From assembly GCA_034620365.1 (NCBI GenBank), contig JAQGEQ010000299.1:558001-622000 (forward strand): DNA of 64,000 nt, written 5' to 3'. This DNA comes from Pegea sp. RAD2-039 (taxonomy: Eukaryota > Chordata > Thaliacea > Salpida > Salpidae). The notes under the pieces are model-generated. The model did no database searches and was not told the origin of the DNA. It worked only from the letters and a program-made list of their open reading frames with translations. This document shows, one piece after another, positions 1 to 13,500 of this stretch; position 1 is the stretch's first letter; each line of letters opens with the position of its first letter. The position numbers and the translations under genes were made by a program.

Positions 1-3000
1 ATTTTTATTAAGCTTAAAGGAGTTAAGAGCTCATGGAATTATTAAACATTTTACTACAATGCTAAAATTCAAAGCAACGGTAGCTGACAAACACACTTGT
101 GAGGTACTAACTGCTGATAGTAGTACTCAACTAATTGAAAGAAATATCAAAATGGAAACTCTCTTTGTGCCGAAAGTAGTGAAGCCAGGCTTGAGTTCTA
201 CTGCATTTGTAAGTCAAACCTATGAGAGTTTCTATCTAAATTTATTGCTGATATCATTCTTTGTTTTATTATTTATCAGATAAAAATTACAAAACATAAT
301 GGAGAACTACTGGCTGATGACGAAAGAGAAAGTCTGTCACTGGAAGTAAGCACAAGGTGAGCTTTCATAATATAAATCTTTACAAAAATCGTACCTTATA
401 TTAAATATATTACATAATTTCTTATAAGAAAATTGTAATTGTTTTTCTTACAACTTGAATTAAATGCTAAAAATACTTTATTTTTATTTTGAATAATTTT
501 ATTTAAGCTCAGTGATTGTGGAAGCTCCACGGTTAAATGTCCCAGCAAACGGGATCGTTCCTATAAGAATGGAAACTCCACTGAAAAGTAAATATTCTGG
601 GATTTCTGTTTCGGTAAAACAAGCTTTATCAGGCTTACATATTTGTTTTATTAAAAGTTATTTATTTAATCTAAAATTCATTTTTTAAAAAGTTTTCTTA
701 AACTATAACTTCAGATCTAACGATTATGAAGTGTTATAGAAATGGGATATTATAAATTGATGATTAAAATTTGTATTGTAAACCATTTTTCTTTCAAAAA
801 TGATTCAAGAATCTCTGTAGATAGCTAAGCTTGTTTTCTTTTCAGTACGAACTCAAAAACCTTCAAAATGAATCAATAGCAGATGATTCATTTTTCTCGG
901 ATATAGCCCTTTCATCTTCTGATTCTTTTTTGCAAATTTTCATAAATGAAACGCAAAAAGAACTAGGATCTGTAGCTAAGATGATAATTCGAACAACACA
1001 ACTTGTGAATCAGATTCAAGTTATGGTCAGTGAGTTGTACAGGATTCAATCATTTGATGATTTTTTTTATATTTATTTGGTTTGATTAAAACTCTTATGT
1101 TTAGAGTTTGGTTCATTGAAACAACAAAAGTTTTTATATTTTACTTCCATCATTTTCAGATTATGAACCGAGCTACGATAATTTCTACTAAAACACTCAA
1201 ATCCGAAGATGCTACAAACACTTTTGACTATTATCTCGACATCACTCTTGAAATGCAACCTTCTATCATTGTGTTGGCTTCCTATGTTCGAAATGATGGG
1301 GAGATTGTTGCTGACTATTCAACTATTACTGTGTCATTGCAACTTCAAAATAAAGTCAGTTTTATTGTTGTTATATTTGTTAGTTTAAAGTAATTGATTT
1401 ATTCTAAAATCCTTCTCAACTAAACTTTTAAACTTTACGTTTTGCTAGGTGGAAATTTTAACTTCGTCTACTTTGTTGGATGCTGGTGATCATATAACAA
1501 TCAGTATCGAAACTAATGCCCCAGGGTCATTTGTAGGTTTGAAAGCAGTTGATGAAAGTGTTCTTTTACTAAAAAGTGGAAATGATATTACAGAAAATAA
1601 GGTTTGTTTACTAATAGCTAAAAAGTTTTGATTTTTTCAGATTTCAAATTAATTAAATTAAATGCTAATAAAAACGATTTACATTTAAACATCATTTTAA
1701 ACTCTCACTTTTACAAACATCTCGATTTAAATTAAATTATATAAAATGATTCAATAATTTTCATACAAATTGATCCAAGTAAAATGTTTTTGTTCCATAA
1801 TTGCTTTACTACTGCCTACCAGGTATAAACATTTTTTATAGTTTAATTTAATAAAAGGCAACTGTGAAATTTTTTTACATAAACGTAATTTGATTAAGAA
1901 CGTTATAAGAATTATTATTAAGAAAGTAAACTAAAATAATTTTAAAATGGAAGCTTTATACCAAAAATATAATATATAATAATAATAATATAAGAAGTCC
2001 ACTGTTAAAGTATAAAAACTATAAATTCTTATAGAGCGTCTGCTCATAAAAATGAAATATTCTGACTTTGTGATTAGTTATTTCTAACAGTTCATTCTAA
2101 AACAGTTTTTGATAGTTTAATGAACAAATGTTAGATGATTTAATGTGTAGAAAAATAAATTCTTCGCATCTTACTCCAAAAATCAATTTTTAAAGCAATA
2201 TTAATAAGTAATTATAAATGTGTAAGAAATTTATGAGAAAAATTATTATTTAGATCAGGACAGAAATTGAAGAATACTCAAAAAATAAAGATTCATTCAG
2301 TTGGTGGTGGTGGTGGCCTATCCCATCAAGAGCTATGTTTTCAAGAGAGGTGGTTGATAATTTGAATGTAATTTTACTATCTGATGCTTGGCTGTATAGA
2401 CCAGAAGGTATTTGAAATTTTATTTTATTTTTAAAACCTGAGAAACTACTTACTGAAACAAAATAAAATTTTGATTCTTAAACTTACTTTAAAGGTTATT
2501 CGAGCGCAAACGCAAATGGCCCACCTAGTAGGTACTTCCTAGAAAATTCAGGAAAGACTCGAACCAATTTCCCGGAGACTTGGATTTGGATGGATGAAAC
2601 TACCAAGTAAACTATCAAATCTGTTTTACTCACAAATTCTTCAAGCTTTTTTCACAAACTAAATTATAACAAAATGCTGATATTGAAAGCTTAGCTTCAG
2701 GTTTTTTCTTGAGTTGAAAGGTACAGTTCTCAGAAAATTAATTTAACGAAATATTATAGAAATTTTTTAAATAATTTATATAAAAAGGCTAGTAAGAATG
2801 ATTTAATAAGAAAGTTTCTTATCTTAATTAGTGCAGACGGAAATGTTCAATACACAACTGTAGTACCAGACACTATTACTTCTTGGATTTTAAACGCTTT
2901 TTCTACCTCTGATGATCTCGGTATTGGGATAGCAGAAACCAAAAAAGTACAGTTTTCAGATTTTGTATGAATCTTACTTTAAAATTATTTACATTTTGCA

Positions 3001-6000
3001 ATAAGCCAATCAATACTATATATACTCATTATTGTATTAAATAATCAAAAAGTAAAAACAATAAATTGTCAAAAAGCATCAAGATAATGAGCAGAAGTAA
3101 TTTAATTGTAGAAGAAAAATGAAAATTTGTTGATATATAAACAAACTAATCGTGTATTTCAGCAAACTTTTAAAAGTTAATGTAAAGTATACTGTTATTT
3201 CTTCTTGAATTTTTTAAGAAATAAACTTCAATTTGTAAATCCAATTTTTACAGGTGACAGTTTTTAGGAACTTTTTTATAAGTTTTAACTTGCCATTAAA
3301 GATCACAAAAGGAGAAACTATCATTGTGCAAGCAGTTGTACATAATTATTTCAATTATTCAATAGAGGTAACAATAAGGATGAATATTATTACTAATTTT
3401 ACATATATCTAAATTCTCCCGGACAAAAAAATTTGCATTTTTATATTTTTTAAACTCTATATAATTAAAATCCTTGAAAAGGTATTAAGCAATTACTTAT
3501 TGAGATTGAATGTTTGACTTTTAGGCTTCGTTAAAGATATACCAAAGCGAACATTATAAACTTATCATTACTGGAAATGATACGGATCTTGGTGGAGATG
3601 AACAGCAGTTTCATATAAGAGCTGGTGACTCCTTTTCGGTTTCTTATCCTGTTCAGATAACATCACTAGGCGATGTAGATATTAAAGTAGAAGCACAAAC
3701 TGAAACAGCTTATGATGCAATGATTCGCACAGTACATGTAAAGGTTAATCTAAACATTTTTGTATTGTTTTAAGAAACTCTTAAAACTTTTAAATACTTC
3801 ATAATACAGTTTAACAGTGTGCAAGAAACGTTCTTATCAATGAATAATTGTTAAAGACTGTTTAGTTTATTAAATAATTTCGAACTTTTACACTAGCCTG
3901 AAGGAATTCAACAATGCTTTTCGGATTCTTTGTTAATCTATCGATCTGAAGAAGAAGAACCTACTACTAGAGGACAATTACAAATCAAAGTTCCTAATAA
4001 TCTAGTAGAAGGATCAGCTTCAGTGAAAGCATTTGTTTACGGTTTGTTTTTCAAGCTATAAAAAAGATATTTATTTATTTGATGAAATAGATGTTTGTAA
4101 AAAAAAACTCAGTGACTTCAAGCTAAACTGAAGATCTTATCTAGATTAAAGTATAAAATTAATATTACCCTAATAACTTTACTAATAAAACCACTTTTCT
4201 TGAAAAGTTTATAAATGAATTAAATCATAGAGTTGTAGGTGAGCTCAATTATAAAGTCATCATCTCTAAAAATAAACGTTTATCTAGCGATATGTTTGAT
4301 TGTTAAATTATTTAAGATCAATTAAATTTGCAAAGTTGCACATGTATAGGAGAAATTTTAGGGAACGCAGCTGAAAATCTTGGAAAATTATTAAGAGAGC
4401 CTACAGGTTGCGGTGAACAAAATATGGTCAGCTTTGCCCCGGATATCTTCATAACCTTATATCTGGAAAAATCGGGAAGTTTAACTTTACAAACACAGGA
4501 AAAAGCATATCGGCATTTTCTTAAAGGATATCAAAACCAATTAAGGTCGCTGAATGAAATGTTACTAAATTTAAATGCTTTTGTTATTTTGACTGAAATA
4601 TTTCTATGCATCAATATAAACTCTAATAGTTTTTTAGTTGAAAAGTGTATTTATATCTGATATCAATTCAGGTTTCAACATTACGATGGTTCTTTTAGTG
4701 CTTTTGGTTTATCTGATAGTTATGGAAGCTTATGGTTGAGTGCTTTTGTGCTCAAATGCTTCAAACATGCAACTTTACTTGAAGATGGAGTTGTTGATCA
4801 GCTAAATGATAAAATAGAACGAATAGAAAGATTCATATTAGAAAGTTATAATGTGACAGAAAATACATTCAAAGATTTAGGAAAAGTTTATGATAGATAT
4901 TTACAAGTAAGCTGACTGGTTATTCTCTATTCTTTTATTAGACTTCACTTCTAATGTTAAAAATCTGATATAAAAATGCTTTAATGATATGTTAAAATAA
5001 CTTGAGCTTCAATTGTCACCAGGGTGGAGTAAGCAGCCAGCTAACAATGTCTGCTTATGTTGCAATTGCTATTTTTGAATTACAACTACCTAATGAAAAT
5101 TCTGTGAGTAGAGTGGAAGCTTTCACAATGTAAGAGTTACCCTAAATATTTTCAGCATCTTCAATCAGTAGTGATGGAAGGCACTAAACTTTATTTAGAA
5201 GAACATTTAGAAGATATCATTGACAAACCATACGAAATAGCTCTTATTACGTATGCATTACATTTACTTAAAAGTGAAAGATCAGATGAAGCATTTCAAT
5301 ATTTGATGGAATTATCTACAAATGATGGTAAAGAAATATTACAAAATAATTTGAAGTGATTTATTGCTTTTTAAACTATTAGATAACACTTACCATCAAT
5401 AAGCTTAACAAAATAATTCTATTTAGTATTTAATAATATGATCTGTTGTATATGGTCATCGAATTAATTGATGTTTATTTAAAAATTAGGTTCAAATATT
5501 TATTGGCATGAAGAACAAGCTTCCTCTTCAACATTTAAACCAGAATTTGAATCTTGTTATATGATGCCAGCTTCAAAAGATGTTGAAATAACATCTTATG
5601 CTCTTCTTACAATAACATTAAGAAATGAAATTAATTTAGTTCCTCCTATACTTAAGTGGTTGATATCTAAACAAAATAGCTATGGAGGCTACAGTAACAC
5701 TCAAGTGAGTTCTAAAGATGCTTTTTTCAATGTATTACAAACTTTCAACTCTTAATTATGTTTTAATCCCTAAACTGGATATTTCATTTAGTTTTTTCTG
5801 TTTTTTACAAATTTAATCTCAGAGAATATGTCTAAATAACTTTGAATCTTTTGACTTGAATGCAATTTTTATGTCCAGGATACTGTCATAGCTGTTCAAG
5901 CAATTAGCTCAGCAGAATTATTCTCTAACAACAATTATTGAAAACCTTGCAATAAATTTTGATCAAAATGGAAATCAACAAGAAATAAACTTGAATCTTG

Positions 6001-8897
6001 AAAATATGGAAATTTTTCATCGTTTTGATGTAAGATATATGTGGTGTCAATATAACTTAAAATATAAATAAACCTATTAACTTGCTTTTTATTTAACTAT
6101 TTTACTGATTTGTATTTGTGTAACAGTTGCAAGCTACAAGTGGTTTTGTTGATATTGAAGCAAACGGTGTAGGGTTGGGAATTGTTCAACTTTCTGTTTG
6201 TTACAACATCAAAGAGTCTCCATATAAAGATTCTCCCTTTAATTGCACGAGAAATGTTACCGAAACTGGATTCGAAGACTTAGAGATTTTTTTTTGCTGC
6301 AGGTTTTACTATAAGACTGAAATTAATATCAAACTTCATAAACTTTCATTAAAAAACTTTTCCAATAATAGAATTTGTGGGTTTTGTATTGATTAAAAAG
6401 TCACATTTAAATTATTGTTGTTATGAAAATAATGTAATCAACCTTCGTTTTAGATGTCGAAATGGTTTATTCTTCTGTAAAAATCAAAGGTAATCCTTAC
6501 AACTCTGATATAATTAATTTCTTTTGTAGTCTGAAAAATAATGAAACAAATCCTACTGGTATGTTGTTATATGAACTTGAAATACCAAATGGGTTTGAGC
6601 TATCAGAGTTTGATGAAGGAATTTCATGGAATGGTCTCTCTAAGAAATCAGAAGTTTCAGAAGGAAGTTTCAACATATATTATGATGATGTTAGAGAAGT
6701 TTACTTTTATACAAACTCTAAACATTTTAATTTTTGATATTTCCTTAAAAATACAATCGAAACTTTGTTAAAATTGTTTTAATGAAATCTAGTATGAACA
6801 AAGATTATCTAAAAACATATCACTGATAGTACAAGTAGCTGATGGAGATTTCTTATGTGTTTTTAGTTGTTCCCAGACCAGGAAATTTGTAGCTTAGTGA
6901 AGTTTAAAAGAAAGGAACAAGTAGCAGCATCTAAACCTGTTTCAATCAAAGTTATCGATTACTATCAACCTGGTAATTAACTTCAACTTTATTAAAAGTC
7001 GCGTTTCTTTTACTGTAAGTATATTTTAGATCGTGTGTTTATCGAAGAATTTGCATTGAAAAATATGGAAAAGTCGACAGCATGTTCGGTATGCGAAGGA
7101 CTTTGTTTTGGATGTCCACGTAAGTTTAAATATTAACTTTTGAAAATTTATAATAGTGATACTTATGACATTGCATCTTTAATTATTCAACTCATTTACA
7201 GGAAGAATTGAATGGAGAAGTGATGAAAGTTGTTTGTCTTCATGTAAAGAACAAGTAATACAAATGGAAAAGTTTTGCATTGATTCAACAACTGAACAAA
7301 TTCTTGACATTTCACTTTGTGGAAGTGAGCCTGAAATAGTTAATTATACTTGTAACCATACTTTATTACCTGTTTGTCCAAGTAAGTCTAACAGTTTCAA
7401 TTTTGTTTTAAGATTTTTAGATATTTGTATTTCTAGCTAGGAACTTTGGAATGATTGAAGACTTTGAAAACATAAATGCTTTTCATATTTATCAAAGTTG
7501 TAAAAAACTGTATAGCGGCGAGCTTACATACAAAACATACGTTTCACCCAGTCTGCCAGGTATGTTGCTATTTCAATTTGCTGACATTTTGAAGTTGAAT
7601 TTTATTCATAGCACTTCGTGAAAGTTATCTTGATGATGCATCAATACTTTGTCATCTTGATGATAATCTTATCTCCCATGGAGGCTTCACTGTTTCGATA
7701 TTAGTCCATTTATCTTCAATTCCATCAAGCAGTCACACAAGAATATTTTCAATTGGGAAAACAGAGGCGAAACCATTTGTTGATTTCAAGATACAACGAT
7801 GGTTAGTCAGTTTTAGTATCCAGTCTTAAATGAAACTAATTTCATATAAACAGGGGGCGTAAAGATGCTAGGTTTTCTGTGAGTGCACGAGGAAAGAAAT
7901 ATATTACAAGAATTACAACCAAGAAAGTATTTTTTCCATATAGGTTTGCAAATCATGCCTTTATAAAAAATAATAAAAGTTAATTCTCTTTCCTTATCCA
8001 TTTGCTTTTTTAATTATTGTTTCAGCAATTTTCCAAAGTTTTCATTTTCTAAACTAAAATCTGCATGTTGGCTATTCAACATTTGAGCGAATATTATCAA
8101 TAACTTAAAAATGATTAAGATAATTTACTCATACTTATAAATATTTTGTTGATTTCTAATTATTGATGATGAAAACTTGTATGTTTTTAAAGGAGTTTCT
8201 TACAGTTATTTTAACGTATACACCATATAACTATTTTTTTAATTAAGAAGTTGTTTTATCATATTTGTACATCTTCGGAAATACAAGTGTATTTTATTTA
8301 ACTTGATTTACAAGCAGATTGAAAATATTACACAAACATCTTTTTTACAGAGATTGGATTGGTAGATGGGTTCATATAATAGCAACTTGGCATCCTTTAG
8401 TTGGAAACTCTGTTTTTGTTGATGGAATAAAACAAGGATGGTCATATATATCGAGATTTCCTTCTGCTCGAAGAGTTCCCTTCACTACACGAAATATTGC
8501 TGTTTTTGTTGGATCATCTTTAAGATCAAAAAATATTCCAAAAACAGGTAAGCTAAAATCTTTCATTATTTTTATTTATCAAAACTTTGAATATGATTTC
8601 TGGTTTCATCACAAAATTATTGTTATTTTAGTGTTTGATGGATATTTGACATCTCTGGTAATGTGGAATCAATCTTTAAGTGACCGACAATCTAGAGAAA
8701 CTTATAGATTTTATGAAAACCATTTAACAAAATCAAATGAAGAAGAAGCTCCTCTTTTGATAGCTCCCTATATGATGAAGTTTTTGACTGGATTAGATCA
8801 ACCGAAGTTTGATCATTGCTTCAAAAGAGAAATGAATGTGAAAGAGTTTTCTAAACTAAGTTGTGAAGCTAGGTTTCCGATTATAGAAGATTATTAA
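1..8897 (+). CDS. TEP1: thioester-containing (complement/alpha-2-macroglobulin-like) protein, 5'-truncated by the window and frameshifted
   Basis: Secreted thioester proteins trap proteases or tag surfaces covalently. Exons seen: <1-208, 280-356, 508-613, 846-1025, 1160-1354, 1449-1601, 2254-2407, 2495-2606, 2832-2946, 3254-3367, 3525-3743, 3897-4041, 4350-4545, 4672-4906, 5023-5103, 5156-5327, 5490-5704, 5879-6029, 6127-6302, 6454-6689, 6867-6972, 7030-7119, 7202-7381, 7437-7559, 7612-7801, 7854-7926, about 8319-8547, 8632-8897. In order they encode macroglobulin domains (AVDESV at about 1540), a bait segment, the FPETW motif (about 2570), a thioester domain with PTGCGEQN (about 4410), the receptor-binding-like domain, a Cys-rich/TSP1-like module and a LamG-like tail. 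TEP2 is a close tandem paralog. One extra base near 5936 puts TGA at 5939-5941 inside the thioester domain, and the C-terminus stops 13 residues before that of TEP2. This is either a recent pseudogene or a sequencing error. The junctions 6302/6454 and 7926/8319 are not resolved. Confidence 0.87.
1967..1995. repeat. Short imperfect TAA/TA-rich simple repeat
   Basis: A short run of AAT/TAA units lies in the long TEP1 intron at 1602-2253. The matching TEP2 intron (13923-14550) has only a remnant of it. This intron is also one of the less conserved stretches between the two paralogs. Confidence 0.6.
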
Positions 8898-9579
8898 TGA
8901 TATATCGATAAACCATTGCGTCGTTTATTTTTTGAATATCAGCTGTTTTAATTGTTTGTAAAATGTTTAGAGTGATTGATTTTTGTAAGTAAAATAGTTT
9001 TTGTCACTCTTGATTACACCTGAAATGATTTCACTTTAAACTAATTTGAGTTCATCTAATTGTAGATCATTTTTTTCTAGATTTTAAGAATGTTTATAAT
9101 AAAAGTCAGTTAATTTACATTTTCCGATAAAAATATTTTTTTTTAATCTAGGTTTCTTTTTTTATGATTTTCAAGCTGATTCAAATATTATTTTAGAAGT
9201 TTTTTAAGGAAATAAAACGACATCCGACTCAGAACAAACTTTTAATTTTCTAAATAAGCTTCGTTTGCAATTTCACTTTTACATCTGTTTAGTTGAAAAT
9301 TTTCAAAGTTTTTTGCTTTTGAAACTTGGGTAATTCAATTTATAATAATAATATACTTTTGTTCAAGTCATTCTTCATTCAACAAATCATTTTTTCAAGT
9401 TGAATATCATTCTACTTGAATCAGTTGTCAGTATCAAGGATTTTATTTAAAAAATATTTCTGCTTATAATTTGAGCATTATTATTTATAACTTTAAGAAT
9501 TTGTTTTTAGAAGGGCCTTATTAGTCTGTTTTATGATAACAATTATAGAAGACAAATATAAGGCTACAGCAAGAGAATC

Positions 9580-9765
9580 AAACCCAATTCGTCGTTGTAC
9601 TTAATGTCGTTCTGGAAGCTCCTGCGATGCTAGTTAAACTGTTTTGCTACTCGCTTTGTTGGCGAAGAGAGAAGCTTCTCGATGTTTTGTCAACAACTAA
9701 GTTATCTATGATTTCTGCTCTGGCTTATAACATGACCGTTTTCGACAAAAGCAGACAACTATTTA
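9580..9765 (+). mobile_element. Diverged SINE-like repeat relic
   Basis: This segment is richer in G+C than its surroundings and aligns by eye, with small gaps, to 32370-32545 of the SINE-like element at 32173-32562. Shared landmarks in the same order are ttcgtc near 9589, a tcctg/tctgg-aagctc block near 9610, ttggcg with gagag near 9660 and tctatga near 9706. It appears to be an older, incomplete copy without a recognisable tRNA-like head. Confidence 0.62.
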
Positions 9766-9824
9766 TCTCAAATATAGAATTATCGTTAAACTGATCAATC
9801 CACTTTGTATAATTATCTACTTTG

Positions 9825-10130
9825 CAATTTTTTTGAAACTTTAATCAAAGATAAATTTGTAGAAAAATTGAAACAAAAGTTTTCAAATTCAAACAAATTA
9901 TTTGGACCTCATTATATACGTCAAGAAGCAAGTCAGCAAGATGTTTTTTGGAAATTTATACATAGTGGCAGGCATTACAGTAAATATTCCACTTTAAAAA
10001 CAAACCTGTTTATACTAATTTGTGAAATCATTAATCAAAATTATGTTTATTTTACTAACACTCAGTTCATTTCACATTTTGTTTTGAGATTCATCAAATT
10101 TTTGATAATTTAAAACTTACTTAAATGAAA
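9825..10130. repeat. Ancestral TEP 3'-flank segment shared with 21690-21960 and 26935-27235
   Basis: Blocks such as tagtggcaggcatt, acgtcaagaa and tttgtagaaaaatt recur in the same order after TEP1 (here), after TEP2 and after the duplicated LamG exon. A 102-codon open frame crosses the segment, but the two other copies do not keep that frame open. I read it as noncoding flank carried along in the older TEP duplication. Confidence 0.65.
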
Positions 10131-10523
10131 CATTTTTATTTAAAAGCTAACATACCACACCAAATCTTTAAAACAAAAATCTTTAAAGTTTTATTCGAAA
10201 AAACAACTTTATTTAGATTTCAATACATCATTTAAGACTTGTTAGAGATAAATTTCGTCTTAAAATTGCAAAACTTATATTTCTTATAATTGTTTAACTA
10301 GTCCTTCATAAACAAATCCATTATTAGTTCAAAGAATTAAAAAAAGTTGATAATTTATTAAAGCTTTTTGTTTCAGAATGTTTATTAGTGTTTAATAAAT
10401 CTTGAATCAATAAATATCTACAAATTATTAACATGTAACCAAACATCAGGTTTATCTAATGAAGCTATAAACCTACAAAAGGTAGTTGTTTCTGCTTTAC
10501 TTTATCGAACCAAGCTGCATTAG

Positions 10524-13500
10524 ATGATGAAACTACTTCTCTTTTCTTTTGGACTGCTTTTTCTAACTTCAGTAGAATCCTTTCCGTAAGTAGTTAATTT
10601 CTTTTGAAAGGTTATTGTACCTCTAAAATATTTTCTAATTACTAAATAAAACTTTTGTAGCCAATATGCTGCTTATCTGCCACAGTATGTTCGTCAAGGC
10701 ATGGATGTTAAGTTCACCATCCAACTAATAGACGTTCCAAACTCAATCGTGCTTACAAGCAACTTCACTTCTAAAAAAAACAGTTTCACTCTTATTAATC
10801 AACAAGAAATAGCGCCAGGTATATCAAAGATTTGAACAAATTTAGTGTGCTGTTATAAAAGTAACATAAGATTATCAAAATAGCTTTAGAAATCTATTTA
10901 GTCTTTATATCAATCTCTTTATAATGAATTTTGAATTAGTTACTTTAAGTTGATTTTATTGTTATTATTTTTATAAAGTAAATAATTATTGTTTTAAAAA
11001 TAAAAATTCTAAATACTGTAATAGTAATTTTCAAAAAAAGGATTTTATAATCTGCTTTTTTTGATTAAATAAATAAACTTGAATTGATAAGCATAACATT
11101 AGTTGTTATTTGTTGTTGGGGTTAATGAATGTTTTGAATTGTAAATAAAACTAATGCAAATATTTACAAAATTAGAAATAGGCTAAATAAAAACAATTAA
11201 AGCTAAGTCTGGAGTTGGTCACTTTATAGGTTCAATAAAAAATTTATACTTTTATTTATTTATTTATCGATTATTTATATTTATGTTTCCAGGAAAAGAG
11301 GCCCTGATCAACTTAGGACAGGTGAAAATCATTTCAAACGATTTATTGCTATTGTAGAAGATGATAGAAGCAATATAAGTTAATTAAAATATCTTAATAC
11401 CCTTTAACCATTTCAAGATTCCTCATAACTTTACTAAAAGAGGTTACAAGGATATAAGCTTGAGCTTTGAAGCAAGAGACAACATCAACGGAAGTCTAAT
11501 CTTTCAAAACTCAACATCAGACATTAATTTAGATTATAAAGCTACTAGTATATTCATTCAAACAGATAAGGCAATTTATCAAGCAGGACAGACTGGTAGG
11601 ATTTGTTTGTACAAAAATGTCTGTTTTACTTAACTTGATTGAACTTAACTTTTTCTAAACAGTCAAGTTTCGAATCATTACTTTATCGCCTTTCATGAAA
11701 CCTTCAAATCTTCCCATCACATACAAGGTGGTTGACGGAATTGGAAATGTTCTTTTATTGAGAAAACATCAAGTTCCTAGTAAAGGTGTAATCACTGATC
11801 AATATGAGATACACAGTGATATAAAAAAAAGTCTATGGCGTATTGAAGTCAAAGATGAGATTACTGTGAGTTAGAGATAAATAAAAACAAAATTGTTTGT
11901 GAAAAACTATTTATAGAATTAAATTTATATTATTTTTGAAATTAAGGGTGAAACAGAAACTTATGGCTTCGAAATCGATGTTTATAAACTTCCAAAGTTC
12001 AAAGTACAAGTTGTTTGTGAACCTTACGTTTTATCGAGTGCTGATGGATTTCAAGTCAAAGTAAAAGCCATGTAAGAACTGATAAAATTCAAAAAGTTTT
12101 ACATCAAAGAAATTTTTAACAATTCTTAATCCTCTAAATGTAGGTACACCTATGGAAAGCCTGTTAACGGGAAAGCAACTCTGTATGTTAGTCCACCATA
12201 CTCGCGTATTACAAGTTTCTCTAAAACTGATCAGGTAAGTGTTGAAAACAATAAATAAAAGAATTTTTTAATGTGATTTTAATCAACATCTTATAAATAG
12301 CAATTCAATGGATCAACAACATTCTTTATAAGTTTGGAGGAGTTAAGAGCTGATGGAATTATTGAATATGATACTACAAAGCTAAATTTCAAAGCAACAG
12401 TAGCTGACAAACACACTCGTGAGTTGCTAACTGCTGATAGTAGTACTCAACTAATTGAAAGAAATATCAAAATGGAAGCTCTCTTTGTGCCGAAAGTAGT
12501 GAAGCCAGGCTTGAGTTCTACTGCATTTGTAAGTCAAACCTATGAAAGTTTCTATTTAATTTTATTGCTGATATCTTACTTTGTTTTATTATTTATCAGA
12601 TAAAAATTACAAAACATAATGGAGAACTACTGGCTGATGACGAAAGAGAAAGTCTGTCACTGGAAGTAAGCACAAGGTGAGCCTTTATAATATAATTCTT
12701 TACAAAAAATCCTACCTTATATTAAATATATTACATAATTTCTTATATGAAAAGTGTAATTGTTTTTCTTACAACTTGAATTAAATAATAAAAATACTTT
12801 ATTTTTATTTTTAATAATTTATTTAAGCTCAGTGATTGTGGAAGCTCCACGGTTAAATGTCCCAGCAAACGGGATCGTTCCTATAAGAATGGAAACTCCA
12901 CTGAAATATAACTATTCTAGGATTTCTGTTTCGGTAAAACAGGTTTTATCAGGCTTACATATTTGTTGGATTAAAAATTATTTGTTTAATCGAAAATTCA
13001 TTTTAAAATAAGTTTTCTTAAACTATAACTTCAGATCTAACGATTATGAAGTGTTATAGAAATAGAAATAATAGAAATTGATGATTAAATCTTGTATTGT
13101 AAACCATTTTTCTTTTAGAAATGATTCAAGAATCTCTGTAGATAGCTAAGTATGTTTTCTTTTCAGTACGAACTCAAAAACCTTCAAAATGAAACTATAG
13201 CACATCGTTGGCTTTCGTCCGATATAGCTCTTTCACCTTCTGATTCTTTTATGCAAATTTTCATAAATGAAACGCAAAAAGAACCAGGAACTGTAGCTAA
13301 GATGATAATTCGAACAACACAACTTGTGAATCAGATTCAAATTATGGTCAGTGAGTTGTAAAGGATTCAATCATTTGATCGTTCTTTTTATAGTTATTTG
13401 GTTTGATTAAGTCTCTTATGTTTAGAGTTTGGTTCATTGAAACAACAAAAGTTTTTATATTTTACTTCTATCATTTTTAGATTATGAACCGAGCTACGAT

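Larger units (their letters stand above)
8898..10523. other. TEP1-TEP2 intergenic region
   Basis: No gene is supported here. The stretch holds the TEP1 3' flank, a diverged copy of the SINE-like repeat (about 9580-9765), and a segment at about 9825-10130 that is related to the sequence downstream of TEP2 and of the third LamG exon. The rest is A+T-rich sequence up to the TEP2 start. Confidence 0.6.

Noticed and set aside
9805-10113. 102-codon plus-strand open frame between the TEPs
   Set aside because: Related DNA downstream of TEP2 and of the third LamG exon does not keep this frame open, so it is duplicated noncoding flank.
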